Of a stretch of DNA of 64,000 nt, positions 11,307 through 22,976 are shown piece after piece. This DNA comes from Megalonaias nervosa. Taxonomy: Eukaryota > Mollusca > Bivalvia > Unionida > Unionidae. A program made the translations under genes and the position numbers. Location of the stretch: contig JAECUM010009679.1 of assembly GCA_016617855.1 (NCBI GenBank), positions 22,424 through 86,423 of the forward strand, written 5' to 3'. Every line of letters starts with the position of its first letter. Within the stretch, counting starts at the first letter, position 1. A model generated the notes under the pieces. The model was not told the DNA's origin and made no database searches. It worked only from the letters and a program-made list of their open reading frames with translations.

Positions 11307-13920
11307 TAAGTTTAAATTTATGCCAGTTAAAAATATTTTTATAAATTAAATAATCTCATGTTCCATTATGTAACTGCTAGTTGAATGTTAACTACCAAAT
11401 TTTATTTAAATTATTCACAATGATAAGGACTTTTTTTCTCCTGTGGTACCATCTAAGTGGGAGATAACTGAACTCTGAAGATAATTACCTTAATACAAAT
11501 TGGCAGCACAACACTACATGTTTACAGCTCCCAATATTAGCATCCCTTGGTCTGATTGGATATGTTTTTCTTTTTCACTCCAGGATAACAATAAAATAAT
11601 ACTTTCCTCAAATAATAAAAATTCTGTACTGAAGAGATCATAAACTTTTCATATATCTCATTGCATAAAATATATTTTGTATGAGATGTAAACCATTCAA
11701 AACTGACTAAGATTCATGATAAATGTAACCACCTTCAAGACTGATTTATGTCATGGGCAATTCCTAACACAAGCAGACCATAAATCTAGACAGTTTTCCT
11801 AACATAATGAATTGTTCATACAAATTTTCAAATAAAAACTGTATATTTTATTATCCTGATAAAAAATGTTTTTGTACTGCTTGCACTGCTATCAAGTTAC
11901 TTCTCATTGAGTTTCTGTAAGGTTATCAAATTCCTTTGAACCAACCACTCTTTTTGGAACAGATGTATTCATCTGCAATGCAAAATTATTACAAGTCTTG
12001 TCAGTTTCGGGCTGCTTCAAAACTCCTTAGCTTTTATTTAATTTATTTCTATTACAGTTGTATTTTAATCTGTGACAAGTAATCAGTCTTATTGTCATTC
12101 ACTATTTTCAATCTCCCCATTTACACTAAATGACTTCTATTACATACAAACCACTAAATCTGAACACATCCAAACAGTACATGAGTCATATAACGTTTAA
12201 GACAAAGGCATGCAAACCCTTAGCTTCTGAACTCACTGAAAAATTTATGTATGAATTTAAAATAAATAAATTCAACAAATAATTACAAACTTACATCAAT
12301 GAATATATTGTATGCAATTGCAACTAACCATGTGCTTTACTGAGACTCTTGTTATGCAGGTGAATCTCTTGCTTTCATTTCCTCACCTTTCAGACAAAGG
12401 TCCCTTAGACAGTCTACTTAGAAATGCTTATTATTTACCAGAGCTAAATTCTGGCTTGCCTCAGAAACTTAGGTTGTCTAATTTTGTGAGGGAGATTACT
12501 TAAAACCTTGAATTCCATCAAGGCACACACTCACCCTTCTTTTTGCTTAGCCAGTCAGGATTAGTTTCTCAAACCACCAAAAATTTTAACACTCCTGTTG
12601 AAGTGAGAATAATCCTCTTTAGTCTACCATTTTTAATAACTATTCTGGAAAAGATCATTTTATGACACCAGTGTTTCAAATGGCCCAAGCTTTCCAAAAA
12701 TTTTTGCTCTTGTTGGTCTCAACTCTGTGATTGGCCTTACATTAACACTGGCCTCTGCCAAGTCTTTGATCATTATCAAACAAACTCTAATTAAAATTCA
12801 GTTCTTGCCCCAAACAGAACATATGACATTCCTTCACAGTGAGCAATTAATTATGAACCTTGCCCATATGTCAGTCTTAATGGTTACGTGTCAAGCTGAC
12901 CAAGACAGAATCTACTGCAAAATTATCGCTAAAACATTTTATACCATTACGTACTACTACTACTACAACTATACTACAACTTGTACTGGTACTGCACAAA
13001 ATATTATGACCACAGTGTTGGTTTTACTACTCGCATCTCTTTGTCTCATATAGTTATTTTTTGTAGAATAGCTTTACATCACAGGAATCTCCAGAACTAT
13101 TTACTATCCAGTTACAAAGGCACCATATCATGAACTTTTGAAAACTTTTTTGAAAACATCATGAGCATTTGATTGGTCATTACTGTTTCATGCATTGCTT
13201 TGTTGTAATTGGTAAAGCATTATTGATCAGATCTTTTACTACCAATGATACACTTTGGTATAATAATGCTGAAAGATTAAATTTTGGTCAGATTACATAG
13301 TGATTCCAGATTGATGATGTCTGCCCATCTTTGCATCTCTCCAGCAGGCATCAACAATGAAGTTAAGGTTTACATTGAAGTAATTTTTTCAGACTATTGC
13401 TTATAGAGTTACATATGCTGGTATGGAGACATGTGATCTGAAGTACCACACTTTCCAGTAAATATTAGGTCATTGTAACTTATATTTCACAGTTGGTTTA
13501 ATGTTAACCTTTGTGTTTAATCCAGGTTACAGTATGGTAGTGTTTGTATTAACACCAGTTTCTCTGACACTGCTTGTAATGTCACTTATTTTGGTATATA
13601 GATGTGTCATTTGGTCTACTACATCTTTCAGTGAAAATTAAGTTATTGTAACCTTTATTTCCCACCACAATGGCCAACAGTATTTTTTGTTTATCTCAGA
13701 TGACCTGCATGTATGTTTGTATTAGTTCAGTTTATCAAGCAATATTGCCAACAGTCACTTGGCTTGGTTTGAATATGTTCATAGAAATACTTCAATCTTC
13801 AATCAAAATTAACTCACACATGACTTATATATTTTTCTCTAGCGATCTGCATGAAACTTTTTATTTCAGTATCTTGGACATTAAACTATTAGTACATATT
13901 AATATCATTTGATACTTTGG
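11307..13920. other. No gene seen
   Basis: Long A+T-rich stretch. Frames at 12312-12503 and 12727-13053 have no domain; the latter is padded by TACTACTAC and hydrophobic codons. The phrase GTGGGAGATAACT near 11457 resembles a short motif common in molluscan interspersed repeats, but no element could be delimited. Confidence 0.5.
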
Positions 13921-14117
13921 ATGCATGGCAATACCCCCCCCCCCCATGAGACAAAAGAAAGATTTGCTTCTTGGCCTTTGGTGGTGTTTCCTTCTAGCTT
14001 CATGGAATACTAGAAGAAATAGGACATGAAGATGTTAGCCAGCATGGATTTTGTTTCCTCATATTTTTGTGTGATAAATGTTATGGACCAGTATTTATTA
14101 TGTCATCCATTCTGTAT

Positions 14118-14300
14118 ATAGTCAAGCCTCATTAATCCAAACACTTTTCTTTCCACATCTCTTGTCTAGATCAATGTGGCATATGGATCGATGAATTATA
14201 AGTTTATTGAATGGTTGTTTTCATACAGTGTTCAGATACTAAAATGTTCAGATAAATGGAAATCAGTGTTAATAAAGCTGTATTTTACCCATTCTTTCCA
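14118..14300. mobile_element. Possible pogo/Tigger-like DNA transposon end
   Basis: TAGTCAAGCCTCATTAATCC resembles the terminal sequence of pogo/Tigger-type elements, followed by AGATCAATGTGG and GTTCAGATAAATGG-type subterminal phrases. The opposite terminus could not be located, so this is a fragment at best. Confidence 0.3.
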
Positions 14301-14680
14301 TATCCTTTATTTTTGAAGACTATATTTTGATTAATGCCATTTATCCAGTTTTTAGACATTAAAAATAATTACTTTTCTTGCTGTCCAGTTTATTTGTGTG
14401 CAGATGAAAATTATGAAAATTGCTTGTTTTAACACAGTATTTTATTTAGAAAATTAATATCTTTGTTAATGTCTCTGATGGTTCCAGCACACTCAGCACT
14501 GGTTTGATATGGGTTGGGTAAAACAGGTTGTATTATATATGCTTGCAATGGAGACCACTTGTATGTCAATGTTTTGGCATTATTTTTATACAAATAATGA
14601 ATATCAGTTGGTGTTCTGGCAGTTCTTTTTCTTGTTGTTCATGTAGATATACTGTCATTGGATATCATGTGTTGCATTAG

Positions 14681-14745
14681 GTCTAGTGGTATGAGATGGT
14701 ATGGTCTAGTGGTATGGGATGGTATGGTCTAGTGGTATGAGATGC
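14681..14745. repeat. Short tandem repeat, 22-bp unit, 3 copies
   Basis: GGTCTAGTGGTATGAGATGG repeats three times with one G/A change. The phrase looks like a tRNA A box by chance, but no tRNA structure is present. Confidence 0.75.
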
Positions 14746-14855
14746 ATGTTTTCAATTGAAATTTCTTTATCAGTAAGAATGATATGCCCAGTTTTGAGCA
14801 AGCGCATCTTCCATTATGAGTATGTGCCATCAATGGCAGCAGTAAACATGAGTCT

Positions 14856-14930
14856 TGAAAAGTTGATGGACTCGTCATCTGAAAGTTTATGGACTCGTCA
14901 TCTGAAAGTTGATGGACTCGTCATCTGAAA
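14856..14930. repeat. Short tandem repeat, 23-bp unit, 3 copies
   Basis: Three head-to-tail copies of GATGGACTCGTCATCTGAAA with a short GTT/TTT joint. Confidence 0.8.
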
Positions 14931-15589
14931 GGAAGTTTAGCTTGATTCTTAATTTGGTACATATTTAAAGTTAAATTATTCTGACCCTCCTTGCTACTTA
15001 AGTTCATGACTAGAAATTAGTAAGATAAGGTGAAAGAGTGGCAATTAAGAATATGGTGAACTCTGGTAAAAATAATTTTTTTTTTTAGATTTGTTATATG
15101 CCAATCTCTGGCTCTCCCAGCCAGTAGAAAGGTTAACAAATATGCTTTATGGGCAAGAGGAACTAAGACTATTATTAAGGTAACAAGTTCCATGGTAAAT
15201 CACCTATTTTTGGATATGGGTAGAACATTTATAGTAGATCTCAAACACATATTGATTTAATATTGAAAATTGTTCAGTGGGTTTCATTAATATAATATTA
15301 AATCATTAACCATTTGTGATTCTGTTTATCACATTGTTTTTTTCTTAATGGAAAGTGTTTGGATAGAAAGAAGAACAAGTGATTTTTGGTATCATTAAAT
15401 TCTGGCACAGATGTACACCTTTCAATTCTTGTACATGAAAAAATAGTTCCATACACGAGTTGAATCAATAATGCACAATTCAATAACCAGTGACATTTAG
15501 AAGTAGATTTATTTTTACAAATTGTAATTCAAGGAGTAACTATCCTTCCAAATTAATAGAAAATCTGACATGATAACACATCATTTGTC
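14931..15589. other. No gene seen
   Basis: A+T-rich sequence with no supported feature. Confidence 0.5.
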
Positions 15590-16385
15590 AGCACACCAAA
15601 TCTCCAGTGGAAATTCCCATGCGATGTCACTTGGTTCAATTGCTTTGAGTACTTGATGCACTATATACATTGATTTCAATGAGACTGTTTACCATGTTTC
15701 CATCTAAAGTTTGTTGATTAGACTTGAGTAGCATTCCAGTTGTTGGATATTCATGTGAAAGGATTATTACTGGAATCCAATGCAGAAAGTTTACTAAATC
15801 TTCAAAGGTGTTGCTATGTGTAATAGTGATGTAAGATTTAATGTTTTGTGATCCAGTATTTGTATTATTTAATTTGGAAGAATACTGTGCTTTGATTACT
15901 CTCTGTCAGTTTAAAACCATCGTTATTATTTGAAAAAAGATTGTGAATATTACACAAAAGAAAGGTAAGTTTATTTACTCCTACAGGTTGTCATTTTAAT
16001 TACGCTTGTATTTAGGGTGGGGTACCAGTTATATGCTTGGACACCCCCCCAAGCCCTCTCTCCATTGACTGATACTAGTAATTTCATTTCCAACTGTAAA
16101 ATGGGATTCATTGGGATAAATTGGCCATATTGCACTAAATCTAACCTTTTTCTCCCCAAATAGCACTAGGGCAATTTAGTAGAAAGATGGTCACCTATTG
16201 TTGATAGGTTCCAGAAGGTGAGGCTAAAAAATTCCCCTGGTCATTAATGAGAATACTGCACAAAGATTATCATGGATTTATTTGGACCAATCAGATTCAC
16301 ATAGAGCGATATGTTACGATGTTGGCATATACAATTACAAAACTGTACACACTGCATATAAAGTCTACCAACTATGTGATAACTT
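15590..16385 (+). repeat. Large interspersed repeat, copy A (inverted to 36110-36690)
   Basis: Reading forward, TCCAGTGGAAATTCCCATGC, CCAGTTGTTGGATATTCATG, TTTATTTACTCCTACAGGTT, ACCAATCAGATTCACATA and CTACCAACTATGTGATAA each recur in order on the reverse strand of 36110-36690. Copy A carries about 150 bp (roughly 15800-15960) that copy B lacks, between the GCAGAAAG and GTTTATTTACT landmarks. There is no open frame of note. The class is unknown; a decayed DNA transposon or LTR fragment are both possible. Confidence 0.6.
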
Positions 16386-17099
16386 AGTTTTTGTTCCAAC
16401 CTTAATTTTTTACATGTGGTTAAAAGATTACATTGCATCTGCAGAATTTATCTACCAATACTATTGAAAATTATTACCAGTTTTGAAATATGGTGTCCAG
16501 AAAATTAGATGGTCCAAATATTTAGGTTAATGATGGTACCTAGTCTTTACCTATGAATATCCTTTGTCTCTTCAGTGAAACATACTACCTGCTTATAGTA
16601 GTGATGTATCATGAACCAAAAGTTGTATCATGTTATTAACACTTTGTTACAGTATCAGCAAAGTTGTGTCATGATATTTATATTAGAAATGAGTCATTCT
16701 CTACAGAATGTACTGAAGGCATAGGCCTGGCTTGAAATGTGAAGGCCAGGGTTACAACTTGCAGAAAATTCCATTGGACATGGTACCTGACTTATCCTCA
16801 CCTATAGACTTGTTGTTTATATTTTATAAATCTGTATTGATTGGAATGTGCTAATTCTAAGAACAGTTAATTAGGGTAAATATGGTACCCTGTATTAGTG
16901 CTCACAATTGCAGAAAATTGTAAGGGGATTCAATCTTGGGTGGGGTGGAGGGGGAGGGTGTAAGGTGGGAGTATAAAAAAAACAATATAGCATTGTCAGT
17001 TATTTTTTGGGTGTAGTCAATATCATCATCATGCCGATTCCAGCAATGATGATAACATGATGACATCATTGATATATAGTGCAAACCCAACTGCTAACA
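16386..17099. other. No gene seen
   Basis: A+T-rich sequence with a G-rich patch around 16935-16970 and no supported gene. Confidence 0.5.
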
Positions 17100-17260
17100 G
17101 AGTAATCTTTGGTTACTGATTCAGTTTAGGGCACAGCAACACATGAAGGTTATTTTGAGCAAGGCAATCAGAGTACATTGCTTTGCCTATGGACACACCA
17201 TGGTATGTGACATGAATTGATGCAGTGACTTGATTTGAATGCATGTCCTTCTTACTGTGA
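17100..17260 (-). mobile_element. Probable SINE fragment, minus strand
   Basis: On the minus strand, CATACCATGGTGTGTCCATA followed by GGCAAAG resembles CTACCATGGTGTGTCCTTGG with TCAAGG in the SINE at 26901-27086. The motif TGTGTCCTTGG-CAAG is common in the central domain of several animal SINE families. The tRNA-like head is not recognisable. Confidence 0.35.
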
Positions 17261-18302
17261 CCCACATGTCTCCTGGTTTTAGATCATCATATAATGTTCC
17301 AGCGGATGATGGTCTTAGTTGTTCCTCTGAAGTCCAAGTACTGACACGTAGAATGTCAGCGTAAACCTGGCTCTGTCGGCACATTATGTTACATCAGATC
17401 TGTCTCCATAATTTTTTAACAGATCTGTCACCACAGTTTTTGCAGTTGGGTATATATTGTATACAGACAGATAAGGTAATTGGCAAGTACTTTTCTACTT
17501 TACATATTAATTAACAGGTGAAACAACCACTCCTAATTGTCAGTAATTGGTAAAATCTCTAAACAGTCTATAGATCAGACTTATGGAAAAGCTTCAAAGA
17601 TCACTTTGGAACAACTGTTTGATTGAATATTCTCAATGTTGCTTGGTAAAAAAGACAAATTTATGAAACCTGATGACCTCAGCACTACTTTAACCTTGCC
17701 TTATATTAGATTTTTGAATGGCTGGTAACATGAAACAAACAGTCAATTGTTTCTGTATTCAGTCTGTCTCAAAGCTTGCAAAAGATTTATAATAACCCCC
17801 ACCCTCAGCCATGCCATTGCATGCTTCTGCTATCTATAGATTGTATTGGTTGGAGATAATATAGTCTATATTGCATAACAGGTACTTACCTGTCTTCAGA
17901 GAGGATCCTTACCTGACTGACAGATATGAATTAACTTACCTGTAAAATATATACTTTATAGGAAATGTGTAATGGATCCTAATTGTGGCATGTTCATTTG
18001 AAAAGGCTGTAAAGATTACTTGAAGAATTTCTTCCCTCTAAATTACAGTATTTTAATTGCTTATGAATATTTATGATATAGTTAGGCCATTTTGGATTAT
18101 GTAGATAGAAACTAAGAACATAATTACATCAAAATTATGTTCTGTTGTTCTTTGAATTGCGCTTAAGTGAGGGGTCATAAATGTCTTCATGATACATCAC
18201 ACCAATTTTCTGATGAAAATACTTCATGAGATCAAATACATTATTTGCTGACCTTGATAGCAGGAAGATGCTTTCATTTTGTCTAAGGGTGGTGGAGGCA
18301 AG
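17261..18302. other. No gene seen
   Basis: A+T-rich sequence. Three minus-strand CAGGTAA motifs occur at 17884-17942, but I could not build an exon around them. Confidence 0.5.
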
Positions 18303-18362
18303 AAACTAAAACATAAGTTTGAGTAGGGAAATCTGTTGTAGATGTTTAAGTACAAGACAACT
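18303..18362. repeat. 60-bp repeat also found at 19463-19522
   Basis: ATAAGTTTGAGTAGGGAAAT, CTGTTGTAGATG and TTTAAGTACAAG reappear about 1.16 kb downstream inside the interrupted SINE at 19384-19588, with few differences. It is either a small interspersed element or a local transfer. Confidence 0.6.
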
Positions 18363-18570
18363 TTTCAAATTATCATGTGCCACATTTTGCAAGTCATGCT
18401 TGACATGACTGGTACTTAATAATGTTTTAAAAAATTCTTCAAACGTAAGGCTTTAGAGGTAACCAGTCATGCTTTGCAAGAAAAGGGCCCATAAGGACCC
18501 TTTAAGTTGAAATTATTGGTCCCTTTTAATTTCTAGAGGGCAGTGCATATTATTTATGTATTTACTCTTA

Positions 18571-18840
18571 TTACATCAGCAGGGGCCCTGAGTGGCCGAA
18601 TGGTCTAAAGCGCTCTCCGTTACGGATCACTGCCATCTCACCTCTGTCTGCGTGGGTTCGAGTCTCGGATTCGTCGAACGTGGATATGTGAGAAAGCTTG
18701 CCAGTAGCTTCTCGTGGGTCGGTGGTTCTTTCCGGGTATTTCCCGGTTTCTTCCTCCACCATTAATACTGGCCGCCATGTATAGCCTATCGTGTGCTGTA
18801 AAATGGCGTTAAGCCCTACAACAACAACGTTACATCAGCA
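18571..18840 (+). mobile_element. Full-length tRNA-derived SINE with 11-bp TSD
   Basis: The body is 18582-18829 (248 bp), bracketed by TTACATCAGCA at 18571-18581 and 18830-18840. The head carries an A-box-like TGGCCGAATGGTCTAAAGCG and a B-box-like GGGTTCGAGTC spaced as in a Leu/Ser-type tRNA, which form the internal RNA polymerase III promoter. The body contains GAAAGCTTGCCAGTAGCTTC and CCGCCATGTATAGCC and ends GCGTTAAGCCCTACAACAAC. This is the best-preserved of eight copies here and serves as reference for the family. I do not assign a published family name. Confidence 0.9.
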
Positions 18841-18845
18841 CAGAA

Positions 18846-19588
18846 GGGGCCCGGGTGGCCAAGGAGTCTAAAATGCTAGTGCTTACCAATCACTGCTATC
18901 TCACATTTGTCTCAGGCTTGGCCAATGTGGGTTACTACAGGTAAAACCCGTTATAATGTAATTCTTTATAACGCGATTCCACTTATAATGCGATGGTAGC
19001 ATGGCTGCCATTTTTTAATTTAAGGTGACCTGTCTTTTTAACATCCTAAATATTTGCTTTCAGAAAAGCCAATTATTTGTACCTCTAGCAGATTTTTAAT
19101 CCCAGCACTGTGTTTAATGTTGCCTTAACTTCACTTTGCACCGTTTCCACCATATTGGCATCATATACAATTAGAACTGAAGTATATTTGATATCTGATG
19201 AAACCTGGCAAACAAAACAAACGATATATGATCAAGATGTTAGTTGAAACTAATGACATTAAAATTTCAGTACACATTTTTAAAATGGGAAGTTTTTCAA
19301 AAATTTTTTTAATGCGATCCTGCTTGTATCGCGATGTTATTCTTTGGACCCCGAGCATCGTGTTATAATGGGTTTTACCTGTATATGTCAAAAAGCTTGC
19401 GAGTAGGTTCTCATGGGTTGGTGGTTCTTGCTGATGTTTTCTTGCGTTCTTTCTCTACCTAACTGAAATATAAGTTTGAGTAGGGAAACCTGTTGTAGAG
19501 TTTAAGTACAAGAACAATACAGCACAGTACAGGTCACCATATACGTCTATCTTGTGGTGAGAAATGGTATTAAACTCAAAACAGCAAC
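18846..19588 (+). mobile_element. Second SINE copy, split by a MITE
   Basis: The left part (18846-18937) has GGGGCCCGGGTGGCC, the CACTGCTATCTCACATTTGT segment and GCCAATGTGGG. The right part (19382-19588) resumes at TATGTCAAAAAGCTTGCGAG and ends GGTATTAAACTCAAAACAGC. The gap is exactly a TA-flanked inverted-repeat element. The right part also carries the 60-bp repeat of 18303-18362 in place of part of the normal body. It is more diverged than its neighbour at 18582. Confidence 0.75.
18938..19381. mobile_element. 444-bp TA-flanked MITE inside a SINE
   Basis: Starts CAGGTAAAACCCGTTATAAT and ends ATTATAATGGG-like through TTTTACCTG, giving inverted termini of about 20 bp. TA occurs on both sides (18936-18937 and 19382-19383). 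Subterminal TATAACGCGATT and ATCGCGATGTTAT are partly mirrored. The termini recall pogo/Tigger-type Tc1/mariner elements. No transposase is encoded, so it was mobilised in trans. Confidence 0.85.
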
Positions 19589-19759
19589 ATCACCTCAGAT
19601 ATGAACAGTTACATGAAGTTCCTTTCAGCATATTCGTCCTGATACTAAAGTATTGTTCATTTTAATGGTTCTTTAATCTTATTCAGTGTAATAATTTCTA
19701 CAGATAGATTAGAAATCAGTTAGTAATGGTTGCAGTGACTTGCTTCAAAATTGAGTCTT
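19589..19759. other. No gene seen
   Basis: Short A+T-rich spacer between a SINE and a truncated MITE. Confidence 0.5.
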
Positions 19760-19942
19760 ATTAACATAGACTCTGATCTTTTGTTACATAATGTGCAAGT
19801 TGATAAGGGTCTGTGTTGTTTGTTTTCATGATTACTCTTAACAAATTGCATTGACTCAGATCTGCAAGTGCATTGTGTGACGGCATATCTGGATTTTTGT
19901 GCAGTTGGAAGTTGGACTAGACTTATAAGCAAGGAAATATGG
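19760..19942. mobile_element. TA-flanked 0.2-kb MITE, copy with decayed left end
   Basis: The right end GACTTATAAGCAAGGAAATATGG abbreviated to its core, ACTTATAAGCAAGGAAATAT, matches the other copies and is followed by TA. Internal ACATAGACTCTGATC and CAGATCTGCAAGTGCATT agree with 61779-61989. The left terminus cannot be recognised, so the start is approximate. Confidence 0.5.
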
Positions 19943-19944
19943 TA

Positions 19945-20557
19945 CATATAACTCCTTCATGGGTGCTTTTTTCAACCTTTGTCACAGTTCTCAGTAAACT
20001 GAAATCTTAGTTTGGAAACCAACTGTTTTATTTGGGATATAAGCAGTATGATTATTCCATTTTCTTGTGTATTCTTTACACTTGGTTGCATAAGTTATTA
20101 CTCACGGTATTGGCATCTGAGGACTGAGGCAATGTCCCCAGTGTCATCATTTATTTTAATTTAATTGATCTCAGTGGTCTCAAAATACGTAGACTTGAAT
20201 CTGTATCTGGCAGTCAGTCAATGGCACCTTTTTGAGTATGCATCGTATTCTTTAATTCTTTTTGATATGATTGGTATAACATCACAGGAGAATCTTAATT
20301 AGAAATGCTGCATGGCTGAAGGGATAAATTCAAGCACCTTGATTACTTGGTGGACTTGCAAATAATCAGGGCACAGAGAACCAGCTTGGAAATGCTATCG
20401 ATGGTTACTTTTTATATACCTTGTTGCTGATGCTTATATGCACCTATTCAAATTCTAGAGTGAAAAAAGCTGAGTTCAGGGGTTGGTTTAGATGTAATAT
20501 TCCTGAATTCAGTAGTCACTGGTTTTAATCTACATTAAGCAATGATGTGGTTTTTGT
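19945..20557. other. No gene seen
   Basis: A+T-rich sequence without a supported feature. Confidence 0.5.
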
Positions 20558-20790
20558 TATGCCCCACCAGACCAGTTGCAGGGGCATATTATGTACTTTC
20601 TTACCCTTGTCCATCTATCTATCATTTGTCCAGCCACTGAATTTTGGTTAAGGTTTTTATTTAGATCATTTTAGGCAGGGCAGCAGTGTTCCATGAAGAC
20701 ATTTCAAGTTTGATACGTATTCGTGAAAACTTGAGTTCCAAGATCCACTGTGACATCAAGAGCAAATAACTCTTGAGTCTCATAGACCTG
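20558..20790 (+). repeat. Interspersed repeat beginning TATGCCCCACCAGACC
   Basis: Starts with TTATGCCCCACCAGACCAG and a complementary-looking GGGGCATATTATG, then GTTCCATGAAGACATTTCAA. The minus strand of about 25290-25478 starts with TTTATGCCCCACCACAACAG and has GTTCCATGAATACATATC, so both belong to one family in opposite orientations. No coding capacity. Confidence 0.5.
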
Positions 20791-21534
20791 TTAGGCAACA
20801 TGCATAAATAGTTGCTGATTTCTTTTAAGCACTGGAAGTAGAATAGTGTGATTCTATTGAAGTATTTATAGAATCACATATTACCCACATTTTATCTTTT
20901 CAGTTATTGTTTGACAAGCCATTATCTGATAGTGTCCATTAGATTTCCTTTGTGTAAGGTTTTATATATTTTGTGAAAGGAATGTGCCATTATAGTAACA
21001 CAAATAAATTGTATATGAATCATAAAATGCTGTCATTCAAAAATTTAAGTAGTGAAAGTTTTGTTAGGTATGGAGGCAGGAACATGGCATCTCATTAAAA
21101 TCAACACCTGTGCAAACATTACCTATTTTCACTAAGGGGATGAGAAGAAATTCTGTAAGACCTTGTTCCATGTTTCCATTTTATTATTACCTGTGAAATG
21201 AGATTCAAATGAAATACAATAAATTGATTGCAAAAGAGTTTGCAGCTGGTTCATGTTGGTGCAGTTTTCCTTTATTGACAATGTGCCAACATCATGTATT
21301 GATTAAATTGCATGACAAATGCCCAGCCTAATGAATTTAAAAATCAAACAATTTGACTGTATAATTTGCTAAATAGATGCATAATTAATTTAAGCAAAGC
21401 ATAATGGTTGTTAGTGTTTTTGGCCCTCAGATTTTGTCAGCAATAAATGTGATTTTCTCCCAAGTTATATAAACATCATTCTTGGAAGCCACCAGTGAAA
21501 ATTCAATAAGCCAGTGAAATGAGCATTATGCATA
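20791..21534. other. No gene seen
   Basis: A+T-rich sequence without a supported feature. Confidence 0.5.
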
Positions 21535-21640
21535 CAGGTGACACTCGATTAATATGCTGTAGATATGTTCCTAAAACTTATGGCCTAAATCGAGATTGGT
21601 GTAAATCAAAGTAATGTAAATTCACGTAGTCACTCTGCAT
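21535..21640. mobile_element. Possible pogo/Tigger-like element end
   Basis: TA precedes CAGGTGACACTCGATTAATA, then GTTCCTAAAACTTATGGCC and GTGTAAATCAAAGTAATG follow, a pattern recalling pogo/Tigger-type termini and subterminal sequence. No matching inverted end was found in the following 500 bp, so this is a truncated copy or an element whose right end has decayed. Confidence 0.35.
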
Positions 21641-22422
21641 ATGAATCACAGCGCATGGTGCCAGTGATGGTGTAAAAACAAGCACAGTGGCACAACTTGA
21701 ATGCTATTTTTTCATTATAAATGGCATTAAAATGAAAGTGCAGAAATTAAATTGGCATAAATTTAGCATCACTTGTAATTGGAAGCAAAATTTTATCAGT
21801 CTATAAGTGACTGTGTTTAGAAGAAGAAATTCTCTTTAGCTCTCAATTGTTCATGTTGTATTAACCTTCCAAGAAAACTGTACATGGCTTGAAATTATTG
21901 GCTTTGCAGGTTTATTCATGCATGAACGTTTCTCACAGGCATTCAGGTTATGGGACCACTGGTTATTTTACAGCCTGATAACCATTTTACTGGTGCGGGA
22001 ATAAAACTGAGAGTACTAAATATTTCAAGATGTACCCATTAACTAGTAAATGGATTTAATTTTGTTCCATTATAACATTTCATAAACTTCAGTCAATGTT
22101 CTATAGTTAACAACAAAATATTTACTTTTATTGTGATATCCTGTATTTAATTTCCTACTGATCATGCAGCATAAGGACTCTTAGTGTGAGACTACGTTAT
22201 CTGGTGCAGACCAGGGTGTTCCTCTGTTCAGTAGCTTGAGGCTGAATGGAAGTATGTGTGGTTTGCATGGCAGCCTGATGCATCAATTATTTTTGTTTTG
22301 TAATATATTAACATTAAGTTCTGTGGGAAATGAATTAGTTGTCCATCCCTTAAATGGCTAAAAGAGAGCATAGCTGAATTTTACCCATTTCTTGTGATGT
22401 TGGTAAATATGTATTCCTTGTC
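21641..22422. other. No gene seen
   Basis: A+T-rich sequence without a supported feature. Confidence 0.5.
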
Positions 22423-22712
22423 ATGTCTGACATTGTCCAGGTGATCAAGTCAGACATTGTTCAGGTGATCAAGTCAGACATTTGTCCAAGTGATCAAGTC
22501 AGACATTGTCAGGGTGATCAAGTCAGACATTGTCTAGATGATCAAGTCAGACATTGTCAAGGTGATCAAGTCAGACATTGTCTAGATGATCAAGTCAGAC
22601 ATTGTCCAGGTGATCAAACCACACTTTGTCCAGGTGATCAAGTCAGACATTTGTCCAGGTGATCCATGTCAGACATTGTCCAGGTGATCAAGTCAGACAT
22701 TGTCCAGGTGAT
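22423..22712. repeat. Minisatellite, 24-bp unit, about 12 copies
   Basis: Units follow GTCAGACATTGTCCAGGTGA plus TCAA, with variants TCTAGATGA and TCAAGGTGA. Because 24 is a multiple of three the array stays open as a 79-codon frame of eight-residue repeats, but nothing suggests that it is translated. Confidence 0.9.
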
Positions 22713-22976
22713 AATGATTAATGATAAGTGATGAATAAGCAAGGTTGTTATTATCCAAATCAGATTATATTGATTTTCCTGCATTCCATACATTTTGACC
22801 AAGTTTAATTAGTCTTGTCTGTCTGAAGTCATGGTTGATGCAGAAGCCAATACCTGGAAATTCCATGCTTTGGAAGATATAGGTACTTATTTGGTTCTGT
22901 TCTCCTGTGGCTATTGATTAATACCATAGGAGAATTCACAAGGAAGAGATTTTGCTGCTGTTGTGGGTGTTAAATG

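Noticed and set aside
12312..12503. 63-codon frame preceded by an acceptor-like TTTCCTCACCTTTCAG
   Set aside because: It ends at a stop without a 3' UTR signal or known domain. It could be a terminal exon, but nothing supports that over chance.
12727..13053. 108-codon plus-strand frame
   Set aside because: Low-complexity tyrosine and hydrophobic stretches come from TACTACTAC and T-rich DNA; no recognisable protein.
17187..17384. 65-codon minus-strand frame with protein-like composition
   Set aside because: Overlaps a probable minus-strand SINE fragment and has no family resemblance.
17884..17942. Three minus-strand CAGGTAA motifs within 60 bp
   Set aside because: Donor-like, but the gaps between them are too short for introns and there is no matching acceptor or sustained frame.
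18582..18680. tRNA-like sequence with A and B boxes (also at 26901, 30300, 35330, 41230 and 52855)
   Set aside because: Each is followed by a SINE body and, in several cases, bracketed by a TSD. None folds into a complete cloverleaf that I could trace, so they are SINE heads rather than tRNA genes.
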